From Taxillus chinensis (lineage: Eukaryota > Streptophyta > Magnoliopsida > Santalales > Loranthaceae), in assembly GCA_023512835.1 (NCBI GenBank), contig CM042087.1:7136550-7200549 (forward strand): DNA of 64,000 nt. Reading direction: 5' to 3'. Below, in pieces: positions 10,762 to 21,219 of the stretch. The notes below the pieces were generated by a model. The model made no database searches. It had not been told where the DNA came from and was given only the letters and a program-made list of their open reading frames with translations. Both the position numbers and the translations under genes were made by a program. Within the stretch, counting starts at the first letter, position 1. The number at the start of each line of letters is the position of its first letter.

Positions 10762-11439
10762 TGTAATGACCCGTGTTTTGGGATGTGAGTTAGTCATAGT
10801 TTTTCCTTTTGAGTGGCAATTTTCTAGTTTTTGGGGAACTTCTACTCATGGACTTCATCCAAATCATTTTATTTACCAAATAGGGAACTTTTGACGAAAG
10901 AGGGCAGCTTAGGGAGGCAGAAATAGAGTGCACGTCATATGGGGCATTATGACGTGCAAGGTTTTCAATACATACCTGCCTTCTACATGATTGAAGGAAG
11001 CTTGGGGTAGAATTTCACAACATTTGGAGCTGCACGTCATTTGGGGATATGACGTGCAACTATGTTTTTGCACCATCACCTTGGTTTTGTGATTCTAATA
11101 ATCTCTTCCTAAAGGGGCATGTTGAAATTGTGGGTACTTTGTCTTGTGTGGATGCGGGAAGGTTGTACCCTGTTCCATCAAAACTACATCGTTTTGATGT
11201 TGTGATGCCTATATAAAGAGGTGGAGGTCTCTTAGGTTTAGGGTTCTTCATTTGGTTAGCCACTGCAGCCGCCGCAGGAGAGAGAGAGAGAAGGAGAGCT
11301 CCTGGTTACTGCTGGAGTGTCTAGCGTGGGTGGACGACATCTAGCGTGGGAGCGTGAAGGATCCTTGAGGTAGGGGTTCTGTTCCTCCTTGAACCTATCC
11401 TAGGGCTTTGGCCTTGTGATAGGAGATTTGGCTATTTGG

Positions 11440-11479
<40 letters not shown>

Positions 11480-12585
11480 AATTCATATAGGTGTGACCTC
11501 CTATATGAATGTTGGCCTTTAATGGCGCATGGTTTGGATGTATCCATATATGCATGCTACGTGTTTGAGATTATGCCTATATGACCACGCATATTATGTG
11601 TTTGAGATTATGCCTGTATGACCACACATATTATGTGTTATAGATGTTATAGATTATACTTGTGTGGCTAGGTTTGTGAGCCTGTGAATGTATGCATGCT
11701 AAGTGTTTGATGTTATGCCTATGTGACTATGCATATTAAGTGTTTGATGTTATGCCTGTATGGCCATGTGCGCTGCGTGTTTGCTTGTACACCCGGTGGC
11801 TATGGAAGCCCGGGACTGTTTTACGGAACCCGGTAGCTGTGGAAACTTGGGCCTGTTTTATGAAACCCGGTGGCTGTGCAAGCCCGGGACTGTTTAAGTT
11901 AGCCTATGAGGCTGTGGAAACTGTTTGCCTGAGAGGCGGTTAAACTATTTGCCTGAGAGGCGGTTAAACTATTTGCTTGAGAGGCGGTTAAACATTTTCC
12001 TAGGAGGCGGTTAAATTGTTAGCCTGGTAGGGTGTGAAATTGGTAGCCTGTGAGGCTGTGGAGCCAGCGTGGCTGGGGCTATGGTTACGCCCATTTGAGT
12101 GGTGTGCTTTACTTGTATTTACTACTGCCACGACACTGCACTAGTACACGTTCTCATGTAGTGGTTAGGTGCATAAGATGGGTTGGGGAGACATGATCCC
12201 TACTGAGCTGTGGTTGCTCACCCCTCCTACTGTGTTATTGTTTTTCTCAGGGACCTACAGGCGTTAGGTGGGAACACCAAGGTGGACAACAGTTCTGTTT
12301 GTGGTTTTGATTAATGTTATTTGTATTATTATTTTTGAGAGGCTTTGTACCCCAGTGGGGAGATATTGTAATAAGGAATTTAATTGTAATAAAGGCAAGT
12401 TGTTTGGCTTGTATACATTTATTCTGGTTTGTGCTTAATAAAGATAATTGATTCCGTCTGTGAATATGAGTTGTGGATGTTTGAGATGTCATGTATGGAA
12501 CTTGTATCCCAACCCCCTTATCCACCGCGTTGGTAAAGGGGAGTCACGAACCGGTTTCCTCGGGTTAAAAATCTGGGGCGTGACA
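10762..12585 (+). mobile_element. Solo Tekay-type LTR (b)
   Basis: A 1824 bp LTR, TGTAATGACCCGTG...GGGGCGTGACA, is flanked by a perfect 5 bp target duplication CAACT (10757-10761 and 12586-12590). The empty site (GCCCAACTCCTCTC) is preserved in copy Y at about 35244-35258 (minus). One palindrome (11177-11198) and TATATAAA (11210-11217) mark the promoter. An AT microsatellite lies at 11443-11476 and a 24 bp array built on CTGAGAGGCGGTTAAACTAT at about 11920-12035. Confidence 0.95.
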
Positions 12586-13692
12586 CAACTCCTCTCCGCG
12601 CTCACTGACTCTTTCACTTCTATCGAGCAGAAGATGGATGTTGTAGCCTCATCCGTGCATTCATTGTCTACCTCCTTTGCGGACTTGGCTCACATTATGG
12701 CTCGTGCTCTTGTCGCTCCCTGGTGATCTGCCAAAATGGGGGAGAAAGTGCCATCTCATCTTGCTGCAACTTCCTCTGCTCCTACTGGTAAGCGGCCTGC
12801 ATCTACACTTCCTTTGGGGATTCCTATTCCCAAATGTAGCTGCTTCTGTTAGCCCAGTTCCTCCAGTGTAGCTCCTCCTTCAACTTCTCCATCCGAGGCC
12901 GTCACCTTCCTCCCATCATACGCAGAACTCAATCCACATGATGCGGATGGAAGTGTGTACAATGCAATGACTCAGTATGCCACTTCTACTGCCGAGTGAA
13001 GGTGTCTAACAGATATCTCTCCCTTCTCACCTCAAGATCTAAAAACTTTACGTTCTGAGAAGGGCTTGTTTACTACTGATGATATAGACAACTTCTCTTG
13101 GGCGGTAAAGATGGAGATGAGGTTGTTTCCGTCTCTGTACCGGGAAGGTCACATTATTGATGTATTGCCATGTTCGTCTGAGGGTTATCTTCCAGACATA
13201 GCCCACATCCAGACCTTCATTGACGGAACTACTGAGGACAACAAACCTTGGAAAAATATTACCTCTGTCCTTATTCCGTACCGGGTCAAGATGCTGCATT
13301 TCATGCTTATTGTCTTTTTGATCCCCTCAAAGCAGATGCTCCTAATTGATTCCCATCAGATTGTGGAACACAAGGTAAGAAAGAATCAATTGGAACCTTT
13401 GAGGCTTCGACTGACAGAAGTAGTAAAACAATCCAAGCTTTACGAAGAAATGGGTCAAACACCTTTGGTTCCTACTGAAAAGCTGAAAGCGGCGATCCGG
13501 AGCAAGAAGAATGTGCCCCAACAGCCCAATGAAGATAGCTGTGGAGCTTTTGTTTGCTTCTTCATTAAGTCCTTTATGAAGGTGGATGAAGACTGGAATG
13601 ACATCCTCAATTATACGATGGAGCAGATGATGGAGCTTTGTGACAAAGCAGCAACAATGATCTTCAAGTATAATAAGCCTTATATACCTTAA
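12586..13692 (+). pseudogene. Sirevirus extra gene, copy X, segment 3: Ulp1-like protease
   Basis: This is the C-terminal part of the extra gene: a helical stretch (SIEQKMDVVASSVHSLSTSF), a Pro/Ser linker, then an open frame from 13000 to the TAA at 13690-13692. The latter resembles the catalytic domain of Ulp1/SENP-type cysteine proteases (peptidase family C48), which act on SUMO or related modifiers. A probable His lies in MLHFMLIV, Asp in LLIDSHQ, Gln in NVPQQPNEDSCGAF with the nucleophile Cys in DSCGAF. The spacing (about 19, 64 and 6 residues) is plausible for the family. Stops interrupt the linker (12724, about 12850) and a TGA at 12997-12999 lies just before the protease domain; the same TGA is present in copy Y. 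The protease part (13066-13692) is otherwise open. Confidence 0.8.
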
Positions 13693-13829
13693 TGTAATAT
13701 TCTTGTACCAAGGTTGAAAATGTATTCATGTTGCTATTGAATGGAATGTGGAAGTTATCTTTATTTATGTCTGTTTATCTTGTTGCTTCACTTACCAGAT
13801 CAGATTACAAAGGGTTTTGGCATATCCAT
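13693..13829 (+). other. 3' UTR between protease ORF and Sirevirus polypurine tract
   Basis: About 140 bp of non-coding DNA matches the equivalent stretch at 34139-34010 (minus) of copy Y. The closest match is the part reading CCAGATCAGATTACAAAGGG before the polypurine tract. It shows that the protease gene belongs to the Sirevirus and is followed directly by its replication signals. Confidence 0.75.
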
Positions 13830-13830
13830 A

Positions 13831-13839
13831 TTGGGGGAG
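13831..13839 (+). other. Sirevirus polypurine tract, copy X
   Basis: TTGGGGGAG matches the tract before the LTR in copy Y (AATTGGGGGAGAT, minus strand 34009-33997). The Tekay element at 13840-21212 has inserted inside it; GGGAG (13835-13839) reappears as GGGAA at 21213-21217 on the other side. Confidence 0.85.
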
Positions 13840-14992
13840 TGTCACGCCCCGGATTTCCGACTCGGGGAAACCGGTACGTGACTCCCCATTCACCCACACG
13901 GAGGGCAACGGGGTTGGATTACTGGATGCCACACAAACAAGACTAACAATTACAATAAATCAAACAAGCCACATCTTTATTTAATTTCAAACATTTAAGG
14001 TTCACAAACCAACCATGTTCCTTACTACAATTCAATTCCCTTAGTACATTTCCCCCCTTGGGGTTACATAAATTAAGAAATTACATCACTGAAGTGAACA
14101 ATAAAATGAAGATGGTCTTCCACCTTGGTGTATCCACCTAACGCCTGTAAGTCCTTGGAAAACAAGCAAACACAGTAGGAGGCAACCACAGCTCAGTAGG
14201 GATCAAGTCTCCCCAACCCTTCCCATGCTCCTAGCGGCTACATGCATGTGCACAGGTGTAGTGATGTGGCAGTATTAAGAAAAATAAAGTATTCCACACA
14301 AGCGGGCGTAACCTCACTTGACCACACCTGGCTAACAAACCACATTTCAAGCAAGTAATTTAACCGCCTCTTCAGGCCATCGATTTAACCGCCTCTCAGG
14401 CAAAGTAATTTAACCGCCTCTTCAGGCCACTGGTTTAACCGCCTCTCAGGCAAAGTAATTTAACCGCCTCTTCAGGCCAGATACCACAGTCATGCACACA
14501 ACATACACCATGGTCACTCAAGCATAAAACCAAACACTTGGTGTGCACCCGTTCACAAGTGGACAAACACAGCCGTTCAGGCAATAGAACAAACACCCAG
14601 CATGCATACATACACCAAAATCACAAGTCCAGCCACACAGGCATATTATCAAACATGTAATAGGCATATACACACAGCTATATTCACACAGGCATTTCAT
14701 CGAACATATAACATGCACTGACCACCCAACAACAGAATCACACCAAAATGTCATTGAAGGCCAACATCCATATAGGAGATCACACCTATATGGATTTATA
14801 TATACATAATAGCAGGTATAGACCGAATTCTACCTAAGAACCCTAGGACAGAGAGGGATTAGCAGAAACAGAACCCCTAACTCAAGTAAAATGCAACAAC
14901 ACAGCAATATTCTGTTCCCACGCCGAACGCCGTCCGGCCACGAGACACCGACCACCCATGCAAGATGCCCGGCAGCAACCAGAAGCTCTCCT

Positions 14993-15027
<35 letters not shown>

Positions 15028-15713
15028 GCGACGGCTGGTGTAGCAACAAACCCTAAACCTAAAACAAAGAGGCTTCTGCCCCTTATATAGACAACACAAC
15101 ATCAAAACGACGTAGTTTTGATTAAGTGAATCCCAGCATCAAAACGACGTAGTTTTGATGGAACAAGCTATGACCTTCCCACATCCATACACACCAAAAT
15201 ATCCACAATTCCAACATGGTCCTTTGGGAAAAGATGATTAGAATAACAAAACTAAGGTAACCATGCAAAAATATGCTTGCACGCCAATTTGAACGCCAAT
15301 TCCCCAATTGGCATGCAGCTCCAAATGCACTCAAACTTTACCCCAAGCCTTCTTGCATCATGTAAAAGACATCCATGCAAAAATAACCTTGCACACCAAA
15401 TGGGTCCAATTCGCGTGCACGTCCTTTTGGCCTGAAACTTCTGTGGTAGATAGAAGACATCATTCTAAGAATCTTTTGCTCTGCACGCCAATTCATCTGA
15501 GCCCATCTACTAGGTCAAAATAAATCTCCAAAACCTGACAAAATAGTCTAAAAGCGCCTGTATATGCATAGCATCTTCCTAGGGCATAAATGCACGTTAT
15601 CACTTGTCACATGCACCTCCCAAAAGTCCCCTCTTGGGCTCATCTCTTACCTCAAACTTGTGCACCAACATCCAAGGTGTTTGTGGTTAACTTCTTACAC
15701 ACGGGTCATTACA
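13840..15713 (-). mobile_element. 3' LTR of Tekay element I
   Basis: A 1874 bp LTR on the minus strand runs from TGTAATGACCCGTG (15713) to GGGGCGTGACA (13840). It is the same family as solo LTRs (a) and (b). Two palindromes (15138-15159 and 15101-15122) and CTATATAAGG (15090-15081) form the promoter, followed by a CT/GA tract (about 14995-15028). A tandem array with TTTAACCGCCTCTTCAGGCC units lies at 14356-14480. Confidence 0.9.
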
Positions 15714-15728
15714 TCCTCTCCCCCTTAA
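15714..15728 (-). other. Polypurine tract of Tekay element I
   Basis: On the minus strand CTTAAGGGGGAGAGGA ends directly at the LTR start (15713). This is the expected plus-strand primer and confirms that the element is oriented on the minus strand. Confidence 0.8.
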
Positions 15729-15957
15729 GACTTTTCGTCCTCGAAAAGAAACGACATGCAAGGAAAACAAACACATGCGGCGCATTTGGAAGACAGCGAG
15801 CCACAACGCCCAGATAGATCACACAACACAACAGGACATCTCAAACACATTGCAATCTCAAAACACATCTCAATAAAAATACCAGTTTACAAGTAGAAAT
15901 ACAAATACACCAAACCATGAGCCACAAGAAAACATATCACTAAGCCAACTCCCACCC
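15729..15957 (-). other. 3' UTR of Tekay element I
   Basis: This is about 230 bp of non-coding DNA between the pol stop and the polypurine tract. I see no feature in it. Confidence 0.6.
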
Positions 15958-18900
15958 TTAAGATTGTTCGTCCTCGAACAACTCTGGGTGCTGCTCACGC
16001 ATCACGGACTCACGTTCCCATGTCTCCTCCTCAATGCCACGGTGCTGCCACAGCACGCGAACCAAAGGAATAGCACGACCACGCAAAAACTTCTCCCGCC
16101 GATCTAAGATACGGATAGGGGCCTCAACAACGGACATGTCAACCTCAATGTCCAATGTCCCCCAATCGATCACATGAGTGGGGTTAGGATGATACCTCCT
16201 CAACTGGGACATGTGAAACACGTTGTGCACTCGATTCAGCCGCGGTGGTAACGCTAATCGGTAGGCCACAGGCCCCACACGATCCAGAATCTCAAAAGGA
16301 CCAATAAACCGCAGAGATAGCTTCGAACCTCGCCCAAACCGTCAATGTCCACGACGTGGAGAAACACGAAGAAACACATGATCACCAACAGAAAACTCCA
16401 AAGGTCGCCGCCGCTGATCCGCATAAGATTTCTGCCGACTCTGAGCTGATAACAAACGCTGACGAATCAACTTAACCTTCTCGGTAGCCTCTAGAACCAA
16501 CTGTGGTCCCAAGAGAGCTGTCTCCCCCACCTCGGTCCAACACAAAGGTGATCGACACGGCCGCCCATACAACGCCTCAAAAGGAGCCATCCCAATGGAT
16601 GCCTGATAACTGTTGTTGTAGGCAAACTCCACCAAAGCAAGGTGAGTTGCCCACGAACCCCCAAAATCTAACACACAGGCCCGTAACATGTCCTCCAAAG
16701 TCTGATTCGTCCTCTCTGTCTGGCCGTCAGTCTCAGGGTGAAAGGCTGTACTCAAGTGAAGTTTGGTCCCCATAGCCTCCTGCAAACCTGCCCAAAAATG
16801 GGAAGTGAACCTCGAATCCCGTTCAGAGACAACCGATGATGGTACTCCATGTAGTCTCACAATCTCGTTCATGTATAAATGACTCAAGGTCCCAATAGAG
16901 TCCCGCTCACGAACAGCCAGGAAATGGGCCGACTTTGTGAGTCGATCCACAATCACCCAAATCATATCTTTCCTCCCTGTGGTGGGCGGAAGACCAGTCA
17001 CAAAATCCATCGCTATGTGGTCCCACTTCCACTCCGCGATGGGCAAGGGCTGTAACATGCCCACCGGCCGCTGATGCTCAGCCTTCACCTGCTGACACGT
17101 GAGGCACCGCGAAACAAAGGCAGCCATATCGCGTTTCATCCCAGGCCACCAAAAATGTCCTCGAAGCGCATGGTACATCTTCGTACACCCTAGATGCACA
17201 GCAACTCTAGACTGGTGAAACTCCCTCATCACTTCATCCCTGAGAGAAGAAGCCACTACCAACCGCCCCTGAAAAGACAACTCATGCTCAAGACCCTCTG
17301 TCCAGTCCTCAGATAGCTCCCCAGCCTCAATACGGGCACAGAGAACCTCACACTCAATGTCACCCAACTGTCCCTCCCGAACGCGCTGGTACAACTCAGG
17401 CACAACCACCAAAGGACTCAGGACTGTCCCACCATCACGAACAACAGGCTGCAGCTGCAACATCGCCAACTGCTCCATCAGCTTCCACTCTCTCACGGCC
17501 ACCTCAGCTTTCCCTTTTCTACTCAACGTGTCAGCCACAACATTACCCTTGCCCGGGGTATAGGCAAGAGTAAAGTCAAAGGTCTGCAAATACTCCACCC
17601 ATCTCCTCTGCCTCAAATTCAAGTCCTTTTGAGTAAAGATGTACTGAAGGCTCTTGTGATCTGAGAACACCACGAACTTCTCCCCCAAAAGGTAATGTTG
17701 CCAACTCTTCAGGGCGAAGATGACAGCCGCCAACTCAAGATCATGGGTAGGGTAATTCTGCTCATGAGGCTTCAGCTGCCTTGACCCATAATTTACCACA
17801 TTGTGCTCTTGCATAAGCACACACCCCAAACCAACCCTGGACGCATCGCAAAATACCTCATAAGGAATATCCTCCCTAAGCAACCTCAACACAGGTGCAG
17901 TGGTCAAACGGGTTTTGAGAGTCTCAAACGCCTGCTGGCACTTGTCCGTCCACTCAAACTTCACTCTTTTCCTAGTCAACGCCGTCATAGGGGCCGCTAA
18001 ACGGGAGAACCCCTCGACAAAACGATGATAGTACCCCGCCAAGCCAAGAAAGCTACGGATCTCAAAAACGTTGGTTGGCCTCGCCCACGATACCACAGCC
18101 TCAATCTTGGCTGGGTCCACCCTAACTCCCTCAGCTGACACCACATGGCCAAGAAAGTGAACCTCCTGCAGCCAAAACTCACACTTGCTAAACTTAGCAA
18201 ACACCTGCTGGTCCCTCAAGGTTTGCAACACCATTGCCAAGTGCTCCACATGCTCCTTCTCGGTCTTGGAATTCACCAAGATATCATCAATAAACACCAC
18301 CACAAACAAATCCAAGTATGGAGCAAAGACCTGGTTCATCAAATGCATGAACACCGCTGGCGCATTAGTGAGCCCGAAAGGCATCACTACCCACTGATAA
18401 TGCCCATACCTGCACCGAAAAGCCGTCTTAGGGATGTCCTCCTCCCTAACCCTGAGCTGGTGATACCCCGACCGTAAATCTATTTTGGAAAACCACTGGG
18501 CCCCACTTAATTGGTCAAACAGGTCATCTATCCGAGGCAACGGATACTTGTTCTTCACAGTCACTGAATTCAGCTTCCTGTAGTCGATGCAGAGACGAAG
18601 CGTGCCATCTGCTTTTTTAGCAAAGAGCACCGGAGCACCTCAAGGTGAGGTACTCGGTCTGATATACCCCTGGCCCACTAACTCCTCGATTTGCCTCTGA
18701 AGCTCCCTCAACTCGGCTGGCCCCATACGATACGCTACTTGGGAAATCGGACCCGTCCCCAGCACCAACTCAATGGTGAACTCCACACTCCTCTTAGGTG
18801 GCAAACTCCTCAACTCTTCAGGAAAAACATCCTGAAATTGGTCCACAACAGCGGGCCACACCCTCTTTTCCACCTTCCCCTCCTCAGCAAAGGTCAGGGC

Positions 18901-19479
18901 TGCCAACCTGTGGGTAATGGCACCCCACTGGTCCAACACTGGCCCGGCTCGACTCGCCTCACGATCCCACTCCCCTTGCAGGGTACAAGAGATTCCTGCG
19001 GGTGACACGAAGGATACACGCCGCCAGTAACAGTCTATCTTGGCTTGGAAAGCCATAAGCCAATCCATACCCAAGATCAGGTCAAAAGTACGCAAAGGCA
19101 TCATATACAAGTCAAAGCTCAGTTCCACATCACCCATGGTTAACACACAATCGCGGCAAACGTGTCGCACCTCAATCATACCTCCCACCGGAGACTCTAC
19201 AACTAAGGGCCTCTCCGCCTCGACACATGTTAACCCCAAGCCCTCAACTATAAGCTTAGCAATAAAAGAACGCGATGCACCCGTATCGAAGAGAACAGAA
19301 GTAAGCATGCGGGAGATCAAAAGAGTACCTCTAACCACCGATGGTCCTGCTCCCTCCTCTGCCGGCGAAGGTGGTAGCTCAACCTCCTCCTGGGGTGTCG
19401 CATTCAGTGCAAACACCCTCCCTTGGCCCGTGCCACTGGTCGGCTCACTCACTGGGCGGCTCCCGCCCTGACTGCCTCT
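15958..19479 (-). pseudogene. Tekay element I pol: protease, RT, RNase H, integrase, chromodomain
   Basis: The polyprotein reads protease (LFDTGAS near 19280), reverse transcriptase ([13 protein letters not shown], then FIDDILV), RNase H ([16 protein letters not shown]), integrase with its HHCC finger ([11 protein letters not shown]) and core ([23 protein letters not shown]), and a C-terminal chromodomain-like end (PIRILDRREKFLRGR...EEETWERE, stop near 15958). This order and the chromodomain put it in the chromoviruses, Tekay/Del type. A Trp codon has become TGA at about 18631-18639 (after RPSTSP), and a stop at about 16340 separates the integrase end. The middle catalytic Asp of the integrase is Glu (VSERDSRF, codon 16822-16824), probably inactivating. 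The long open part spans 16342-18630. Confidence 0.92.
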
Positions 19480-20748
19480 AGCATCAGCCTGCTGTCGCTC
19501 TGGCCTCCCCTGAGGTCAGGTCTGATTGGATCCTGCCTGGCTGGCCTGCCACTGACGAGCTGGTCTCTCAGCTGGTGCACGGAAGCTAGCATCACTCCTC
19601 ACGCTAGATGCCACGCCCCCCGCTCCCCTGTTGCCACTCCTGCAAACCCGGCGCAAATGGCCCTCTCGTCCACAGTTGTTGCATCGCCAGTCCTTCTTGG
19701 GGCACTCCCCCTTGAAGTGACCCTACTCTCCACAGTAGTGAAAACTGCTAGGTAGACCCCCAGATGGACCACCCTATCTTCTGCCGCCAAAGGTGAACCT
19801 CCCAGGGTTCACAGATGTCTGACCCCGACTGCGAAAAGAACTGCTATCCCTCTCCTCCGTCTTGAGCCTCTTGGGCCCTGCATCTCGATCAGGCCCACTC
19901 TGCAACTGGCGACCCTGGTGGGCCTGCCTCCCATTATCCAGCTCTCTCTCGGCTATACGGGCCGTCTCCACAACCTCAGCATAGGTCCTCAAGCGTAGAA
20001 TCGCCACCCTCTGCCTAAGGGCTGGCCTAAGGCCCAAAGTGAACTTGTGGGCCTTCAGGTCCTCCCTTGCCACAGTCTCAGGAGCAAACCTACTCAAGCT
20101 CCGGAACTCCCGCTCATACTCAGGTACCGTCCTGGATCCCTGCTTTAGGCTGCCGAATTCTTCCCTCTTCTGCCATCTCACTGATTCCGGGAAGAACTCA
20201 TCATGGAAAAGTTGCAAGAACTCCTCCCAAAGCATGAGTTGCACCGCACGGCTCCCCGCGACACTCGTCCACCACTCCAAAGCATCCCCCTCCAGGTCTT
20301 TGAATGGCCGGCCGCACCTTATCCTCCTCCCGGGGCAGGAGAAAGGAGAACACATGCTCGATCCGCCTCAACCACCGCTCGCCTACCACGGGATCACCTT
20401 CCCCCCTTGAATCACGAGAGGTTGTTCCTTTCGGAACCGTGTCACCACGTCATCTTCTCGCACGAGTCGGTACACCACCCGGCGAACTCTCACGCTCACG
20501 AGGCAGCTCTCCCACTGGTGGTGGTGGTGGCACCACCGCCGTGTCTTTGCCATCTCACGGCGCACCTCCTCCCGAACCTCCTACCGGAGTCCCTCCCGTA
20601 GCTCTCGTACTTCTAGCCAGATGCCTTCTCGTAGCTGTGGCAGCAACAACGCATGCCCTCCAACGGACTGTCCCATACCCGGACCCTCATGGGCAGATGA
20701 CTCATCAGCCACTGCCCCGGACGCACGTGTCTCTCTCCTCGGCGGCAT
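19480..20748 (-). pseudogene. Tekay element I gag
   Basis: The start is taken at MPPRRETRASG (20748), conserved with element III (63470). The capsid region (WEEFLQLFHDEFFPES, then TVPEYEREFRSLSRFAPE; 20355-19774) matches the plant retrotransposon gag family. Two CX2CX4HX4C zinc knuckles follow near 19745-19640; the first has an in-frame TAG in its loop. Frameshifts separate the N-terminal part (20748-20356). A TGA near 19515 lies before the protease, where gag and pol were probably one ORF. Confidence 0.85.
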
Positions 20749-21153
20749 TCTTACTATACGAAGTAAGAAGCACAAATGTCAAAACGAATTTATAATCTAT
20801 CGCGTCACTAGCTCTACCCCACTGATCAATTCCACTATCACATGACATTACACACATACATTGTATCAATCACATTTCACAGGTCGGTACGCATTGCCAA
20901 ACAAATCAGAGTTGCACATTTCACACTTAATCATATTATCTTATCCACAATTTCCACAGTTTAGCACACATTCACAACAAATGCAACTAGTGCCCTAATG
21001 CCAGTGCATGCAAATCCTACCACAAGACTGGACTACCCTAAGTACACCTTGGAGGCTCAAAGAGGACCATGTTGATCAGGCATGTCCCTCCAGGCTCCTC
21101 CAAAGGACTTAGGATAGCCAGGTCCGCCCACTACCCTAGGCCAACTAGACCAT
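20749..21153 (-). other. Leader of Tekay element I
   Basis: This is about 400 bp of non-coding DNA between primer site and gag start. It contains a phrase near 21000 (AACTAGTGCCCTAATGCCAG) shared with the leader of element III near 63770. No gene is seen. Confidence 0.7.
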
Positions 21154-21165
21154 GCTCTGATACCA
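21154..21165 (-). other. Primer binding site, Tekay element I
   Basis: On the minus strand it reads TGGTATCAGAGC, complementary to the 3' end of initiator Met tRNA. The same site occurs in the other elements at 43650-43661, 57548-57559 and 63928-63939. Confidence 0.9.
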
Positions 21166-21168
21166 TAC

Positions 21169-21212
21169 TGTCACGTACCGGTTTCCCCGAGTCGGAAATT
21201 CGGGGCGTGATA
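21169..21212 (+). repeat. Inverted 44 bp stub in place of the 5' LTR of element I
   Basis: A normal 5' LTR should begin here on the plus strand as TGTCACGCCCCG and extend 1.87 kb. Instead only 44 bp remain, and they are the reverse complement of the expected LTR edge, ending GGGGCGTGATA. The next five bases (GGGAA) match the left flank GGGAG. The element therefore has short inverted termini. Confidence 0.8.
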
Positions 21213-21219
21213 GGGAAAT

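Noticed and set aside
10217..10766. ORFs of 130-180 residues on both strands
   Set aside because: They are frame shadows of the Pro/Ser/Ala-rich linker of the extra Sirevirus gene, whose frame is fixed by copies Y and Z.
19040..20800. Plus-strand ORFs over 100 residues (19040-19755, 20039-20795, 62644-63622)
   Set aside because: They are antisense to GC-rich gag-pol and repeat between elements I and III only because the sense strand is conserved.
21154..21165. tRNA gene fragment
   Set aside because: TGGTATCAGAGC is only the primer binding site complementary to initiator Met tRNA; no cloverleaf surrounds it.
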